A stretch of 62,021 nucleotides of DNA. It comes from Rhodospirillaceae bacterium. Lineage in GTDB: Bacteria > Pseudomonadota > Alphaproteobacteria > DSM-16000 > Inquilinaceae. Both the position numbers and the translations under genes were made by a program. The notes below the pieces were generated by a model that was not told the origin of the DNA, did no database searches, and saw only the letters and a list, made by a program, of their open reading frames with translations. Positions within the stretch are counted from its first letter, which is position 1. Each line of letters opens with the position of its first letter. The DNA is taken from positions 1 to 62,021 of the forward strand of contig JACKIG010000022.1 in NCBI GenBank assembly GCA_020638595.1, written 5' to 3'. Below, one piece after another: positions 17,063 through 25,131 of this stretch.

Positions 17063-18774
17063 CAGCGCGCCCCCCCGCTGACACAGGCCGAATGGCAGGC
17101 GGAATGGCAGGCGCTGTGACAAGCGGAATGGCAGGCCGAATGACAGGCGCTGTGGCAGGCGGAATGGCAGGCATTGGCGGCGTACTGCGCGCCGATGTCG
17201 ACGCCGGCGCCGCCGCTCAGGAAATAGCCGTAGCCCACGCCGGCCAGCCCGTCGGGGTCGGGCAGGGAACCGGTGTATTCCCCGAACTCCATGTCCATCC
17301 AGTCGGTGTCCATGTACCAGCGATGGTAATAGGGGTAATAGACCTCGCTGCGGTCGTCGATGATCCGCTCCTGCGGCCGGCGGCCGGTCCACAGCTCCTC
17401 CGCATCGGCCTTGTGCTGGGCATAACTGCGCTCGAACTCCGCCTTGTAGTGCTTGCGCGTCGCTTCGATGTCGCAATCCCAGGCCTTTTCCTGGATGCCC
17501 TCTGTCAGCGCGAACACCAGCCGGCTGGCCGTGGCCGGCAGCAGCGTGCCGTCCGGCTGGATGCAGTCGTACAGCTGCTTGTGATAGGCGGTGTATTCGG
17601 GCGGCAGGTCCTTGGCCTTTTCCAGGATCATCGGCGCGCGGCCCAGCAGTTTCAGCACGCCGGCACGCACCATCTCATGCAACATCATCCCGGCCAGCAT
17701 CTTCAGCGGTACGTCGCACAGATATCCGGCCTCGATGGCATTCAGCTTGGCCACCTTCTTGTTGCGGCGGAAATTCTTGATCTCGATTTTGGGTACCGTC
17801 CAGTTTTCGGTATCCCAGCGGACGGAGTCGACCTCCTCCCCCGCGGCGACCATGGCGCGCTGCTTCATGAAGGTGACGACGCCCGCCGCCACCACCAGCA
17901 GCGCCAGCGCGCCGCCGACCACGGGCAGGTCCGGCCTCAGGTCGAAGAAGCCCCGCTCCACCGCCGCCCCGGGGGCCTCGGGCTCCGTCGGGCGCAGGTC
18001 GGGCCGCGGCACCAGCGGCGCCGGCAGGGTGAAATAGCGCGCCGGGACATACATCTGCTGGCGGAAATCCGCCCGCGCCGGCAGGGTTTCCTGATAGGCG
18101 CGCACGCCCAGATAGCGCTTGCCCTGCTCCAGCGGCTGCGCCGGCGTCACCGCGCGGCCGATGAGCCCGAGATAGGACAGGAGGTAGCGCTCGTTCATGA
18201 AGCGCTCGGTCAGCAGGCCCAGCGCCGACGCCTCCTCCAGCGACAGCTCCTCCTGCGTGACCGGAATGGGCCAGCGCACCAGCGTCATCTCGTGGCCCAT
18301 GGGATATTCCCACTGTACCGGCGACCAGTTGAACACGACCAGGTCGCCGTGGTCCGGCGAGGTCGTGCGCGCGACATGGCCGGCCTGGGCGTAATCGGTG
18401 AAATAGGTCAGATAGAACGTCAGCGTGCCCGGCCCGTGCCGCCGGCCGCCGGCCAGCACCACGTCCCATTTGTCGCCGAGATTGGTCAGCTCCAGCTCGA
18501 TGCGCTGGTTGTCCTCGGTCAGGACGAAATTGGCGCCGTCGACCCAGTCGATGCGTGCCCGCTCGCCCTGGAAGTAGAAGGCGCCCATGTCGTTCTCGAG
18601 CACGGCAAAGCGGATCTTGTACTGGACCATCGCCGTGCCGTCGGGCGCCAGCGCCACCTCGACCTCGACCCAGTCCAGCGAAACGCGCGGCTGCGCGGCG
18701 GCCGGCCCTGGCGCCAGCGCCAGCACGATGACGGCGATAAGGCCGACCAGCCCGAAAAAGCGGGCATTTCGCAT
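17062..18774 (-). CDS. DUF2207-like membrane protein with C-terminal (Cys-His-Ser-Ala)n tail
   Basis: 570 aa. Signal peptide or first TM is at 1-27 (FFGLVGLIAVIVLALAPG). A beta-rich exported domain follows (~28-280; VSLDWVEVEVALAPDGTAMV, GDLVVFNWSPVQWEYPMGHE), like the N-terminal domain of DUF2207 proteins. One membrane helix lies at ~282-302. The cytoplasmic domain (~305-530) has KLNAIEAGYLCDVPLKMLAG. Residues ~536-567 are seven CHSA units followed by CVS, giving eight Cys exactly four residues apart. The tail should face the cytosol, where the radical SAM enzyme encoded directly downstream could reach it. I recall DUF2207/TIGR04222-type proteins with low-complexity Gly/Cys tails elsewhere; this Cys-His-Ser version I cannot name. 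The tail may be a modified peptide, a metal-binding strip, or both. Confidence 0.75.
   Translation of the reverse strand: MRNARFFGLVGLIAVIVLALAPGPAAAQPRVSLDWVEVEVALAPDGTAMVQYKIRFAVLENDMGAFYFQGERARIDWVDGANFVLTEDNQRIELELTNLGDKWDVVLAGGRRHGPGTLTFYLTYFTDYAQAGHVARTTSPDHGDLVVFNWSPVQWEYPMGHEMTLVRWPIPVTQEELSLEEASALGLLTERFMNERYLLSYLGLIGRAVTPAQPLEQGKRYLGVRAYQETLPARADFRQQMYVPARYFTLPAPLVPRPDLRPTEPEAPGAAVERGFFDLRPDLPVVGGALALLVVAAGVVTFMKQRAMVAAGEEVDSVRWDTENWTVPKIEIKNFRRNKKVAKLNAIEAGYLCDVPLKMLAGMMLHEMVRAGVLKLLGRAPMILEKAKDLPPEYTAYHKQLYDCIQPDGTLLPATASRLVFALTEGIQEKAWDCDIEATRKHYKAEFERSYAQHKADAEELWTGRRPQERIIDDRSEVYYPYYHRWYMDTDWMDMEFGEYTGSLPDPDGLAGVGYGYFLSGGAGVDIGAQYAANACHSACHSACHSACHSACHSACHSACHSACVSGGAR
17077..17169 (-). 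repeat. 12-bp codon-phased tandem repeat encoding the CHSA tail
   Basis: Eight 12-bp units in frame. The encoded Cys-His-Ser-Ala is held constant while codons vary: Ser uses TCC, TCG and AGC; His uses CAT and CAC; Cys uses TGC and TGT; Ala uses GCC and GCT. The last unit changes His to Val. The repeat is therefore conserved at the protein level and is not a freshly slipped microsatellite. Confidence 0.9.
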
Positions 18775-18785
18775 GGGATTTGCCC

Positions 18786-18809
18786 CGAAACGGTTCCAAT
18801 CGAAACGGT
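18786..18809 (-). promoter_or_regulatory. two direct copies of ACCGTTTCG upstream of the CHSA-tail operon
   Basis: A 9-nt word occurs twice with a 15-bp period, ending 12 nt before the start codon at 18774. Such spaced direct repeats often bind response regulators or similar activators. Its position right at the start could instead mean repression or a leader element. No matching protein is known. Confidence 0.3.
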
Positions 18810-19085
18810 GTGAAGACTAACCGCTTACGCCGCCGACGGCGTTGACACAGCGCAAGACGGGGTCGTCCGTTCGGCAATGGCGGGATCCGAGGCAACAGGA
18901 TCGACAAATGGCGCTGACGTGTTCGGCTGGATGTCAGCCGTCGAAATAGTGGATAACAGTGTGGTGGATGGCCTTTCGAATAGTGGGAAGAGCGTGGAGC
19001 AATGGTAGCCGAGCGGATCAGGGGAAGAAGATCCGGCGCTTGGGGGCATCGCCACCGTACCAGGGCAGCGGCACGGGGATCACGG

Positions 19086-19325
19086 TTGGTGGAGGTGATC
19101 GTGCCTGCACGCGACGCGGACTTGGTGAAGGCTGCGGCAACTGCTCTGCGGTCTGGCGGTGTCGCGGCGCAACGCGTCCGGGATGCGGTGCAACCGATGT
19201 CCGCTGAGATGCCGGCACAAACGGGCGCGGAGCTGGTGGCATTTCTGCGTGGCTCACCGCTTGTCGGGGAAGACCTGGATTTCGAGCGTGACCCGGGCAC
19301 GGGGCGGGTCGCTGACCTCCGGTGA
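19086..19325 (+). CDS. VapB-like antitoxin of a toxin-antitoxin pair
   Basis: About 79 aa from the TTG at 19086 (GGGGA in front); an ATG at 19002 would give 107 aa, but its extra N-terminus looks non-coding. The sequence LVEVIVPARDADLVKAAATALRSGG and the C-terminal GAELVAFLRGSPLVGEDLDFERDPGTGR resemble the small antitoxins that precede PIN-domain toxins; the C-terminal part normally wraps the toxin. Its stop overlaps the ATG of a vapC fragment (TGATG), the standard arrangement. Because the toxin is broken, the antitoxin is a relic or acts against another locus. Confidence 0.6.
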   Translation: MVEVIVPARDADLVKAAATALRSGGVAAQRVRDAVQPMSAEMPAQTGAELVAFLRGSPLVGEDLDFERDPGTGRVADLR

Positions 19326-19403
19326 TGGCATTTCTGCTCGACACCAACGGTGTCAGCGAAACGCTGAAGCGACAACCGCAAGACAGGGTTCTGCAATGGC
19401 TCA
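19325..19403 (+). pseudogene. truncated VapC (PIN-domain) toxin remnant
   Basis: The first 26 codons read MAFLLDTNGVSETLKRQPQD and then RVLQWLS, matching the start of VapC toxins, including the first catalytic Asp in LLDTN. After Trp-Leu-Ser the frame continues to 19726 with Arg/Pro-rich sequence bearing no PIN features. The 19537 gene starts inside that stretch in another frame. About 80 % of the toxin is missing, so a deletion joined the fragment to the DNA before the hydratase gene. Confidence 0.6.
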
Positions 19404-19536
19404 GCAGGCCTGGTCGCGAGCGCGCTTCGCGGTTACGGACCCCACGTCGCGCGTGCGCCGTGTCTCCGGCTCGGGAATGGGGGCCGGTCGCGGGGTGTCC
19501 CGTCTCCGCAGCAGCCCCCGCAGCGGGAGAACACCC

Positions 19537-20319
19537 GTGGCAGACGCCCTTGATCGTGAGATTGCCCGGCAACTGCGCATGGCCGAGAGGATGGCCGCGC
19601 CCATCGCGCCCTTCGCCCACCGGATCGGTCCGGCAGACATCGACCGAGCTTATCGCATCCAGCATCTCAATACCAGGCACGCCATCGAGGCCGGACGGCA
19701 GCACTGCGGTTGGAAGATCGGCCTGACCGCGGAGGCGGTGCAGCGGCAACTGGGTGTGGACGAACCGGACTATGGCGCGCTGCATGCAGACATGGCGCTG
19801 CGATCGGGAGATAGCCTCGATCTATCCAACCTGATCCATCCGCGCATCGAGGCAGAGATCGGCCTTGTCGTTTCCAGCGACATTACGCGCAGGGGCCTGT
19901 CGCCGGAAACCGTCGCCGGCAGCATCGCCCATGCGGTTCCGGCGCTTGAGATCGTCGATAGCCGGATCGCGGACTGGAAGATCGGGATTGTCGATACCAT
20001 CGCCGACAATGGGGCGGCGGCGCGGTTCGTTCTCGGCGACAGGACACATCCCCTTGGAACCGTCGATCTGGCGCGCTGCCGGATGGAACTGCGTCGAAAC
20101 GGCGTGCCGGTGTCCGCCGGCGTCGGCGCCGCAAGCCTGGGCCATCCGTTGACGGCGCTCTGCTGGCTGGCAGACATCCTCATCGACCATGGCATGGTCC
20201 TGCGCACGGGGGACCTGGTGCTGACCGGCGCCTTGGGACCGGTCGCCCCGTTGGCGTCCGGCGACAGGTTCACGGCCGCTTTCGACCAGCTCTCGGACGT
20301 GACCCTTCACGTCCGCTAG
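19537..20319 (+). CDS. 2-keto-4-pentenoate hydratase family protein (MhpD/HpaH-like)
   Basis: 260 aa from GTG 19537 (GGGAG 7 nt upstream); the longer frame to 19159 runs through the TA remnant and is not coding. Family features: IDRAYRIQHLNTRHAIEAGR, GWKIGLTAEAVQRQLGVDEP, HPRIEAEIGLVV (metal-binding Glu-x-Glu), PALEIVDSRI and TGALGPVAPLASGD. The family hydrates 2-hydroxypenta-2,4-dienoate in meta-cleavage pathways or decarboxylates 4-oxalocrotonate. No partner aldolase or dehydrogenase is adjacent. The close join to TA debris suggests the upstream promoter context was rearranged. Confidence 0.82.
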   Translation: MADALDREIARQLRMAERMAAPIAPFAHRIGPADIDRAYRIQHLNTRHAIEAGRQHCGWKIGLTAEAVQRQLGVDEPDYGALHADMALRSGDSLDLSNLIHPRIEAEIGLVVSSDITRRGLSPETVAGSIAHAVPALEIVDSRIADWKIGIVDTIADNGAAARFVLGDRTHPLGTVDLARCRMELRRNGVPVSAGVGAASLGHPLTALCWLADILIDHGMVLRTGDLVLTGALGPVAPLASGDRFTAAFDQLSDVTLHVR

Positions 20320-20505
20320 CGGTTGGCGGAGGTGGCGGATCCCGGTTGCGGCCACGCCTCTTGGCCTGCCGCTGGTCGCCCCAGGCGGTGCCGGCCCGCT
20401 CGCAGGCCGCGCAACGGTGGCGGACGGCCCATTTCGCGCTTGCGCCGGGCCGCCGCCTCGGTCATGAGGGCCGGTAACGCCGATGGCCGCGAAGGGATAG
20501 CGTTC

Positions 20506-21132
20506 ATGTCGTGGGAGCTGTGGCTGGTCTTCGTGCCCGCGTGCTTTGCGTTGAACATGGCGCCGGGGCCGAACAACCTGCTGGCCATGTCCAACGGTGT
20601 CCGGTTCGGCTTCCCGCGGGCGGCGGTGGCCGGCGGCGGCCGGCTGGTTGCCTTCGCCGCGATGATCGCACTGACGGCCGTCGGGCTGGGGGCCTTGCTG
20701 GCGGCCTCGGAGACCGCGTTCCATGTGATCAAGTGGTGCGGGGCGGTCTATCTGGTCTATCTGGGCGTGAAGCTGTGGCGCACCCGGCCCGACCTGGATT
20801 TCGCCGCGGCAGCCGATGCCAGGCCCGCCACGCCGCTGGCGGTCCTCTTGCGCCAGGAATTCCTGATCGCCGCAAGCAACCCCAAGGCCATCCTGATCTT
20901 CACCGCCTTCTTCCCGCAGTTCCTGGTTCCGGGCCAGCCGGCCTTCGCCGAATTCGCGGTCATGGGCGCCACCTTCCTGGTGCTGGAGGCGGCGGCCCTG
21001 GCGATCTATGCCATTTCCGGCCGCCAGCTGGCGTTCCTGACCCGCACCGAGCGGGGCCAGCGCCTGATCAGCCGCGTCAGCGGCGGCATGCTGGTGGGCG
21101 CCGGCGTCCTTCTGGCGACGGCACGGCGATGA
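20506..21132 (+). CDS. LysE/RhtB family amino-acid exporter
   Basis: 208 aa with six hydrophobic segments. The family N-terminal motif is ALNMAPGPNNLLAMSNGVRFG. The second half has GAVYLVYLGVKLWRTRP and FLIAASNPKAILIFTAFFPQF, the conserved NPKA motif. It exports amino acids or related metabolites across the inner membrane. The ATG has AAGGGAT upstream. Its stop overlaps the manC start (ATGA), so they are co-translated although functionally unrelated. Confidence 0.88.
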   Translation: MSWELWLVFVPACFALNMAPGPNNLLAMSNGVRFGFPRAAVAGGGRLVAFAAMIALTAVGLGALLAASETAFHVIKWCGAVYLVYLGVKLWRTRPDLDFAAAADARPATPLAVLLRQEFLIAASNPKAILIFTAFFPQFLVPGQPAFAEFAVMGATFLVLEAAALAIYAISGRQLAFLTRTERGQRLISRVSGGMLVGAGVLLATARR

Positions 21133-22574
21133 CGGCGGCTGGCGCAGCGGCACTGTATCCGGTGGTCCTGTCCGGGGGCGCCGGCACGCGGCTGTGGCCG
21201 CTGTCGCGCCAGGGCTTCCCCAAGCAGCTCCAGCGCCTGGCGGGGGCGGAGACGCTGTTGCAGCAGACGGTGCTTCGCCTGGCGACCCGGCCCGACGCGG
21301 CACCGCCGCTGGTCGTCTGCAATGCCGAACACCGCTTCATCATCGCAGAACAGCTGCGCCAGATCGCCGTCACCCCGGCGGAGATCGTGCTGGAACCGGC
21401 GGCACGCAACACTGCCCCGGCCATCGCCGCCGCGGCGCTGATCATCGCCGGGCGGGACCCTGCGGCGGTGATGGCGGTGATGCCGTCGGACCATGTCATC
21501 GGCGACCTCGGCAGTTTCGGCCGGGCGATGGACCTGGCGCAGCGGCTGGCGGTGGACGGCCACCTTGTCACCTTCGGCATGACGCCGTCGGGGCCGGAGA
21601 CGGGATACGGCTATATCCGCCGCGGTCCGGCGCTGACCGACGACGGCCGCGCCTTCGCCGTCGCCCGCTTCATCGAGAAGCCCGACCGCGCGGCGGCAGA
21701 AGCCCTGCTGGCGGCCGGCGACTGTACCTGGAACAGCGGCATCTTCGTGCTGCGCGCCGACCGCTACCTGGAGGAACTGGGCCGCTTCCGCCCGGACATC
21801 CTGGCGGCGGTGCGGGCGGCGGTCGCGCACAGCAGCCGCGACCTCGACTTCCTGCGCCTGGACGCCCAGGCCTTCGCCGCCGGTCCGTCGGATTCCATCG
21901 ACTATGCGGTGATGCAGGCCACCGACCGCGCGGCCGTCGTTCCGGCGGAGATGGCGTGGTCGGACATCGGTACCTGGTCGGCCCTGTGGCGGATCGCCGA
22001 CAAGGACGACCGGGACAACGCCTGCATCGGCGACGTGCTGGCGCTCGACACGGCGGGGTCGTACCTGCGCGCCGCGCCGGGCCGGCTGGTGGCGGCACTG
22101 GGCCTGGACGACGTTGTGGTCGTCGACACGGCCGACGCGGTGCTGGTGGCTGCGCGCGACCGGGTGCAGGACGTGCGCGCGCTGGCGGACCGGCTGGCTG
22201 CGGACGGACGCTCGGAAGCCCTCAGGCACCGCCGGGTCTACCGTCCCTGGGGATACTACGAGACCATCGATGCCGGCCCGCGCTTCCAGGTCAAGCACAT
22301 GATGGTCAAGCCCGGGGCATCGCTGTCGTTGCAGCTGCACCACCACCGCGCGGAACACTGGGTCGTCGTCAGCGGCACCGCCCGCATCGCCTGCGGTGAC
22401 GAGGTGCGGCTGCTGAGCGAGAACGAGTCGACCTACATACCCCTGGGCGTCCGCCACCGGCTGGAAAACCCCGGCAAGATCGAGCTGCGACTGGTCGAAG
22501 TGCAGTCCGGCAGCTATCTGGGTGAGGATGACATCGTCCGGTTCGAGGACAGCTATCACCGGATCGACGAGTGA
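21129..22574 (+). CDS. manC: mannose-1-phosphate guanylyltransferase / mannose-6-phosphate isomerase
   Basis: 481 aa, the length of bifunctional AlgA/XanB/ManC proteins. The nucleotidyltransferase half begins YPVVLSGGAGTRLWPLSRQGFPKQ, with VMPSDHVI, FGMTPSGPETGYGYI and FIEKPDR. The C-terminal cupin is the type II phosphomannose isomerase: YRPWGYYETIDAGPRFQVK, LSLQLHHHRAEHWVVVSGTA and STYIPLGVRHRLENPG. It makes GDP-mannose for exopolysaccharide, O-antigen or fucose/rhamnose sugars. The sugar genes that follow support a surface-polysaccharide role. Confidence 0.93.
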   Translation: MTAAGAAALYPVVLSGGAGTRLWPLSRQGFPKQLQRLAGAETLLQQTVLRLATRPDAAPPLVVCNAEHRFIIAEQLRQIAVTPAEIVLEPAARNTAPAIAAAALIIAGRDPAAVMAVMPSDHVIGDLGSFGRAMDLAQRLAVDGHLVTFGMTPSGPETGYGYIRRGPALTDDGRAFAVARFIEKPDRAAAEALLAAGDCTWNSGIFVLRADRYLEELGRFRPDILAAVRAAVAHSSRDLDFLRLDAQAFAAGPSDSIDYAVMQATDRAAVVPAEMAWSDIGTWSALWRIADKDDRDNACIGDVLALDTAGSYLRAAPGRLVAALGLDDVVVVDTADAVLVAARDRVQDVRALADRLAADGRSEALRHRRVYRPWGYYETIDAGPRFQVKHMMVKPGASLSLQLHHHRAEHWVVVSGTARIACGDEVRLLSENESTYIPLGVRHRLENPGKIELRLVEVQSGSYLGEDDIVRFEDSYHRIDE

Positions 22575-22601
22575 GGCACCCGGCGGGAGGGGCAAGACGC
22601 G

Positions 22602-23000
22602 ATGGCGATGCGCAACCTGAACCACTACCTGGTCGTCACCGACGACCTGGATGCCACGCGCGCGTTCTATGAGGACATCCTGGGCCTGCGCGTCGGCGAC
22701 CGTCCGCCCTTCACCTTTCCGGGCCTGTGGATCTACCTGGATGACCGGCCCGTCGTGCATGTGGCGCAGCGCGACCCCGGCCGCGGCCACATGACCACCC
22801 CCAGCAGCGACGGCCCGCCCACCGGGGCCATCGACCACATCGCCTTCGAGGCCTCCGGCTACGACGCGATGACGGCCCTGCTGGACGCGCGCGGCATCCA
22901 GGCGCGCCGCCGCACCGTGCCGGACCTGGGGCTGCGGCAGATTTTCGTTAAGGACCCCAATGGCATCATGATCGAACTGAACTATCCCGCGTCCGAATAG
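22602..23000 (+). CDS. VOC (glyoxalase/dioxygenase fold) family protein
   Basis: 132 aa, two beta-alpha-beta-beta-beta modules. Possible metal ligands are His8 in LNHYLVVTDDL, His in GAIDHIAFEA and Glu in KDPNGIMIELNY, the usual H/H/E set. TRAFYEDILGLRVGDRPPF is the standard first module. The substrate cannot be predicted. It sits between manC and the epimerase gene on the same strand with short gaps. Confidence 0.82.
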   Translation: MAMRNLNHYLVVTDDLDATRAFYEDILGLRVGDRPPFTFPGLWIYLDDRPVVHVAQRDPGRGHMTTPSSDGPPTGAIDHIAFEASGYDAMTALLDARGIQARRRTVPDLGLRQIFVKDPNGIMIELNYPASE

Positions 23001-23102
23001 GCGCGACCCCGACGGACAGGCGCCGGACTTCTTGGCCGGCCGCAGCTGTGGTATCAGACCTGCCCGCCCCGGATCGGCCGACTGCCGCAGGTATCGTGCG
23101 CC

Positions 23103-24119
23103 ATGCCCGTTCTCGTCACCGGCACCGCCGGCTTCATCGGCAACTTCGTTGCCCTCAACCTGCTGTCGCGCGGTGAAGCGGTCGTCGGTATCGACAATCT
23201 CAGCCCCTATTACGATGTCACGCTGAAGGAACGGCGGCTGGACCGGCTGCGCGCCCTGCCCGGATTCACCGACCTGCGCGTCGACCTGGCGGACCGCGAG
23301 GCGACCGCCGGCGCCTTCGCCGCCCACCGCCCGGACCGCGTCGTGCACCTGGCCGCCCAGGCCGGCGTGCGCTACAGCCTCGACCACCCGCATGCCTATG
23401 TCGACAGCAACATCTCGGGCTTCCTGAACGTGCTGGAAGGCTGCCGCGCCGTGGGAAGCCGGCACCTGGTCTATGCCTCGACCAGCTCCGTCTACGGTAT
23501 CAACCGGGACCTGCCGTTTTCCGAGCACCATCCGGTCGACCATCCCATCAGCCTCTATGCCGCCACCAAGCGGGCGAACGAGCTGATGGCCCATTGCTAC
23601 AGCCACCTGTTCGACATCCCGGCGACGGGCCTGCGCTTCTTCACCGTCTATGGCCCCTGGGGCCGCCCGGACATGGCGCTGTTCAAGTTTGCCCGCGCCA
23701 TCCTGGCGGGCGAGCCCATCGACGTGTTCAACGAAGGCCGCATGCAGCGGGATTTCACCTATGTCGACGACATCGTCGACGGCATCGTGCGCTGCCTGGA
23801 CGCGATACCGGTGCCGGCGGCCGACGATGCGGCCCTGACCCCCGCGGCCAGCCCGGCCGCCCCGTTCCGCCTGTTCAACATCGGCAACAACCAGCCGATC
23901 GAGCTGATGCGCTATATCGAGCTTCTGGAGCAGGCGCTGGGCCGCAAGGCGGACCTGAACCTGCTGCCCATGCAGCCCGGCGACGTCGCCGCCACCTGCG
24001 CCGACACCCGCGAACTGGGCAATGCCGTCGGCTATCGCCCGTCCACGCCCGTTGAGGTCGGCGTCGGCCGCTTCGTCGAGTGGTACCTGGATTTCTATGG
24101 CCACGGTCGCGCAGCGTAG
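23103..24119 (+). CDS. UDP-glucuronate 4-epimerase-like extended SDR
   Basis: 338 aa. The NAD site is LVTGTAGFIGNFVALNLLSRG. The catalytic Ser-Thr is in YASTSSVYG and Tyr-x3-Lys in LYAATKRANELM. The stretches GIDNLSPYYDVTLKERRLD and LRFFTVYGPWGRPDMALFKF mark the CapI/LspL branch, which interconverts UDP-glucuronate and UDP-galacturonate. It probably supplies sugars for the polysaccharide or lipid modification encoded around it. Related dehydratases are a less likely alternative. Confidence 0.86.
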   Translation: MPVLVTGTAGFIGNFVALNLLSRGEAVVGIDNLSPYYDVTLKERRLDRLRALPGFTDLRVDLADREATAGAFAAHRPDRVVHLAAQAGVRYSLDHPHAYVDSNISGFLNVLEGCRAVGSRHLVYASTSSVYGINRDLPFSEHHPVDHPISLYAATKRANELMAHCYSHLFDIPATGLRFFTVYGPWGRPDMALFKFARAILAGEPIDVFNEGRMQRDFTYVDDIVDGIVRCLDAIPVPAADDAALTPAASPAAPFRLFNIGNNQPIELMRYIELLEQALGRKADLNLLPMQPGDVAATCADTRELGNAVGYRPSTPVEVGVGRFVEWYLDFYGHGRAA

Positions 24120-24171
24120 GTCGGACCGGGCGCAGCGCGATCCGGCATCCCCGCGCGCGGTCGCCTGACCC

Positions 24172-25131
24172 ATGACGCAAGAACGCCCGGCCGAGCCGAT
24201 GCTGAGCATCGTCGTGCCCATGTACAACGAGGCACCCGTCATCGACGCCTTCTTCGCGCGGGTGTTGCCGATCCTGGCCGGCCTCGTCCGCGACTACGAG
24301 ATCCTTTGCGTCAATGACGGCAGCGGCGACGGCACCCTTGAGGTGCTGCTGGCCCATCACGAATGCAACCCGCACGTCAAGATCATCGACCTGGCGCGCA
24401 ATTTCGGCAAGGAACAGGCCCTGACCGCCGGTCTCGATGCTGCCCGGGGCGACGCGGTCATCCCCATGGATGCCGACCTGCAGGACCCGCCGGAACTGAT
24501 CGCCACCTTCCTGGCCAAGTGGCGCGAGGGCTTCGACGTGGTCTATGGCGTGCGGGAATCGCGCGACAGCGACAGCCTGGCCAAGCGCAGCACCGCGCGG
24601 ATGTTCTATCGCCTGTTCAACCGCCTGACCGAGGTCCGCATTCCGGAGAATACCGGCGATTTCCGTCTGATGGACCGGCGGGTCGTCGCGGCCCTGCGCC
24701 GCCTGCCGGAGCGCAACCGCTTCATGAAGGGCCTGTTTTCGTGGGTCGGGTTCCGCCAGGTGGGCGTGCCCTACCGGCGCGAGCCGCGCGCTGCCGGCCA
24801 GACCAAGTGGAGCTATTGGCGGCTGTGGAATTTCGCGCTGGACGGCATCACCAGCTTCAGCACGGTGCCGTTGCGCCTGTGGAGCTATGCCGGCGCGGCC
24901 GTGGCGCTGTTCGCCTTCCTCTATGCCGCCTTCCTGGTCGTGCGCACGATCGTGTCGGGCGTGGACGTTCCGGGCTATGCCTCGCTGATGGTGGTGATCC
25001 TGTTCCTGGGCGGTGTGCAGCTGATCAGCCTGGGCGTCATCGGCGAATATCTGGGCCGGCTGTACCGCGAGGCCAAAGGCCGCCCGACCTACCTTGTCGG
25101 CCGCACCTACGGCCTGGACGGCGACGAATGA
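24172..25131 (+). CDS. family 2 glycosyltransferase, polyprenyl-phosphate sugar synthase type (GtrB/DPM1-like)
   Basis: 319 aa. The GT-A domain has LSIVVPMYNEAPVIDAF, ILCVNDGSGDGTLEVL, ARNFGKEQALTAGLDAA and the metal-binding PMDADLQDPPE, then RRVVAALRRLPERNRFMKGL. Two C-terminal membrane helices follow (LWSYAGAAVALFAFLYAAFL and ASLMVVILFLGGVQLISLGV). Enzymes of this shape move a sugar from a nucleotide donor to undecaprenyl phosphate on the inner face of the membrane. The next gene, overlapping by ATGA, encodes the matching GtrA-type flippase. Confidence 0.92.
   Translation: MTQERPAEPMLSIVVPMYNEAPVIDAFFARVLPILAGLVRDYEILCVNDGSGDGTLEVLLAHHECNPHVKIIDLARNFGKEQALTAGLDAARGDAVIPMDADLQDPPELIATFLAKWREGFDVVYGVRESRDSDSLAKRSTARMFYRLFNRLTEVRIPENTGDFRLMDRRVVAALRRLPERNRFMKGLFSWVGFRQVGVPYRREPRAAGQTKWSYWRLWNFALDGITSFSTVPLRLWSYAGAAVALFAFLYAAFLVVRTIVSGVDVPGYASLMVVILFLGGVQLISLGVIGEYLGRLYREAKGRPTYLVGRTYGLDGDE

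Noticed and set aside
17077..17169. Short tandem DNA repeats that could suggest a CRISPR-like or minisatellite array
   Set aside because: The 12-bp units have no spacers and are in phase with a protein repeat whose codons vary synonymously, so it is coding.
17062..18774. The tail as an HxsA-type His-Xaa-Ser repeat
   Set aside because: The repeat is Cys-His-Ser-Ala with His directly followed by Ser, not H-x-S, and only one radical SAM gene is present where the Hxs system has two.
18825..19055. A small minus-strand ORF upstream of the CHSA operon
   Set aside because: Ser/Pro/Thr-rich low-information translation with no ribosome site; the region is better read as promoter DNA and the antitoxin leader.
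19322..19726. A complete 134-aa VapC toxin
   Set aside because: Only the first 26 residues match the PIN family; the remainder is Arg/Pro-rich and lacks the later catalytic acidic residues.
21006..24242. A 1078-codon minus-strand open frame
   Set aside because: It runs antisense across manC, the VOC gene and the epimerase gene, all of which have strong family motifs. Long antisense frames are expected at this GC content, and its translation has no recognisable domain.
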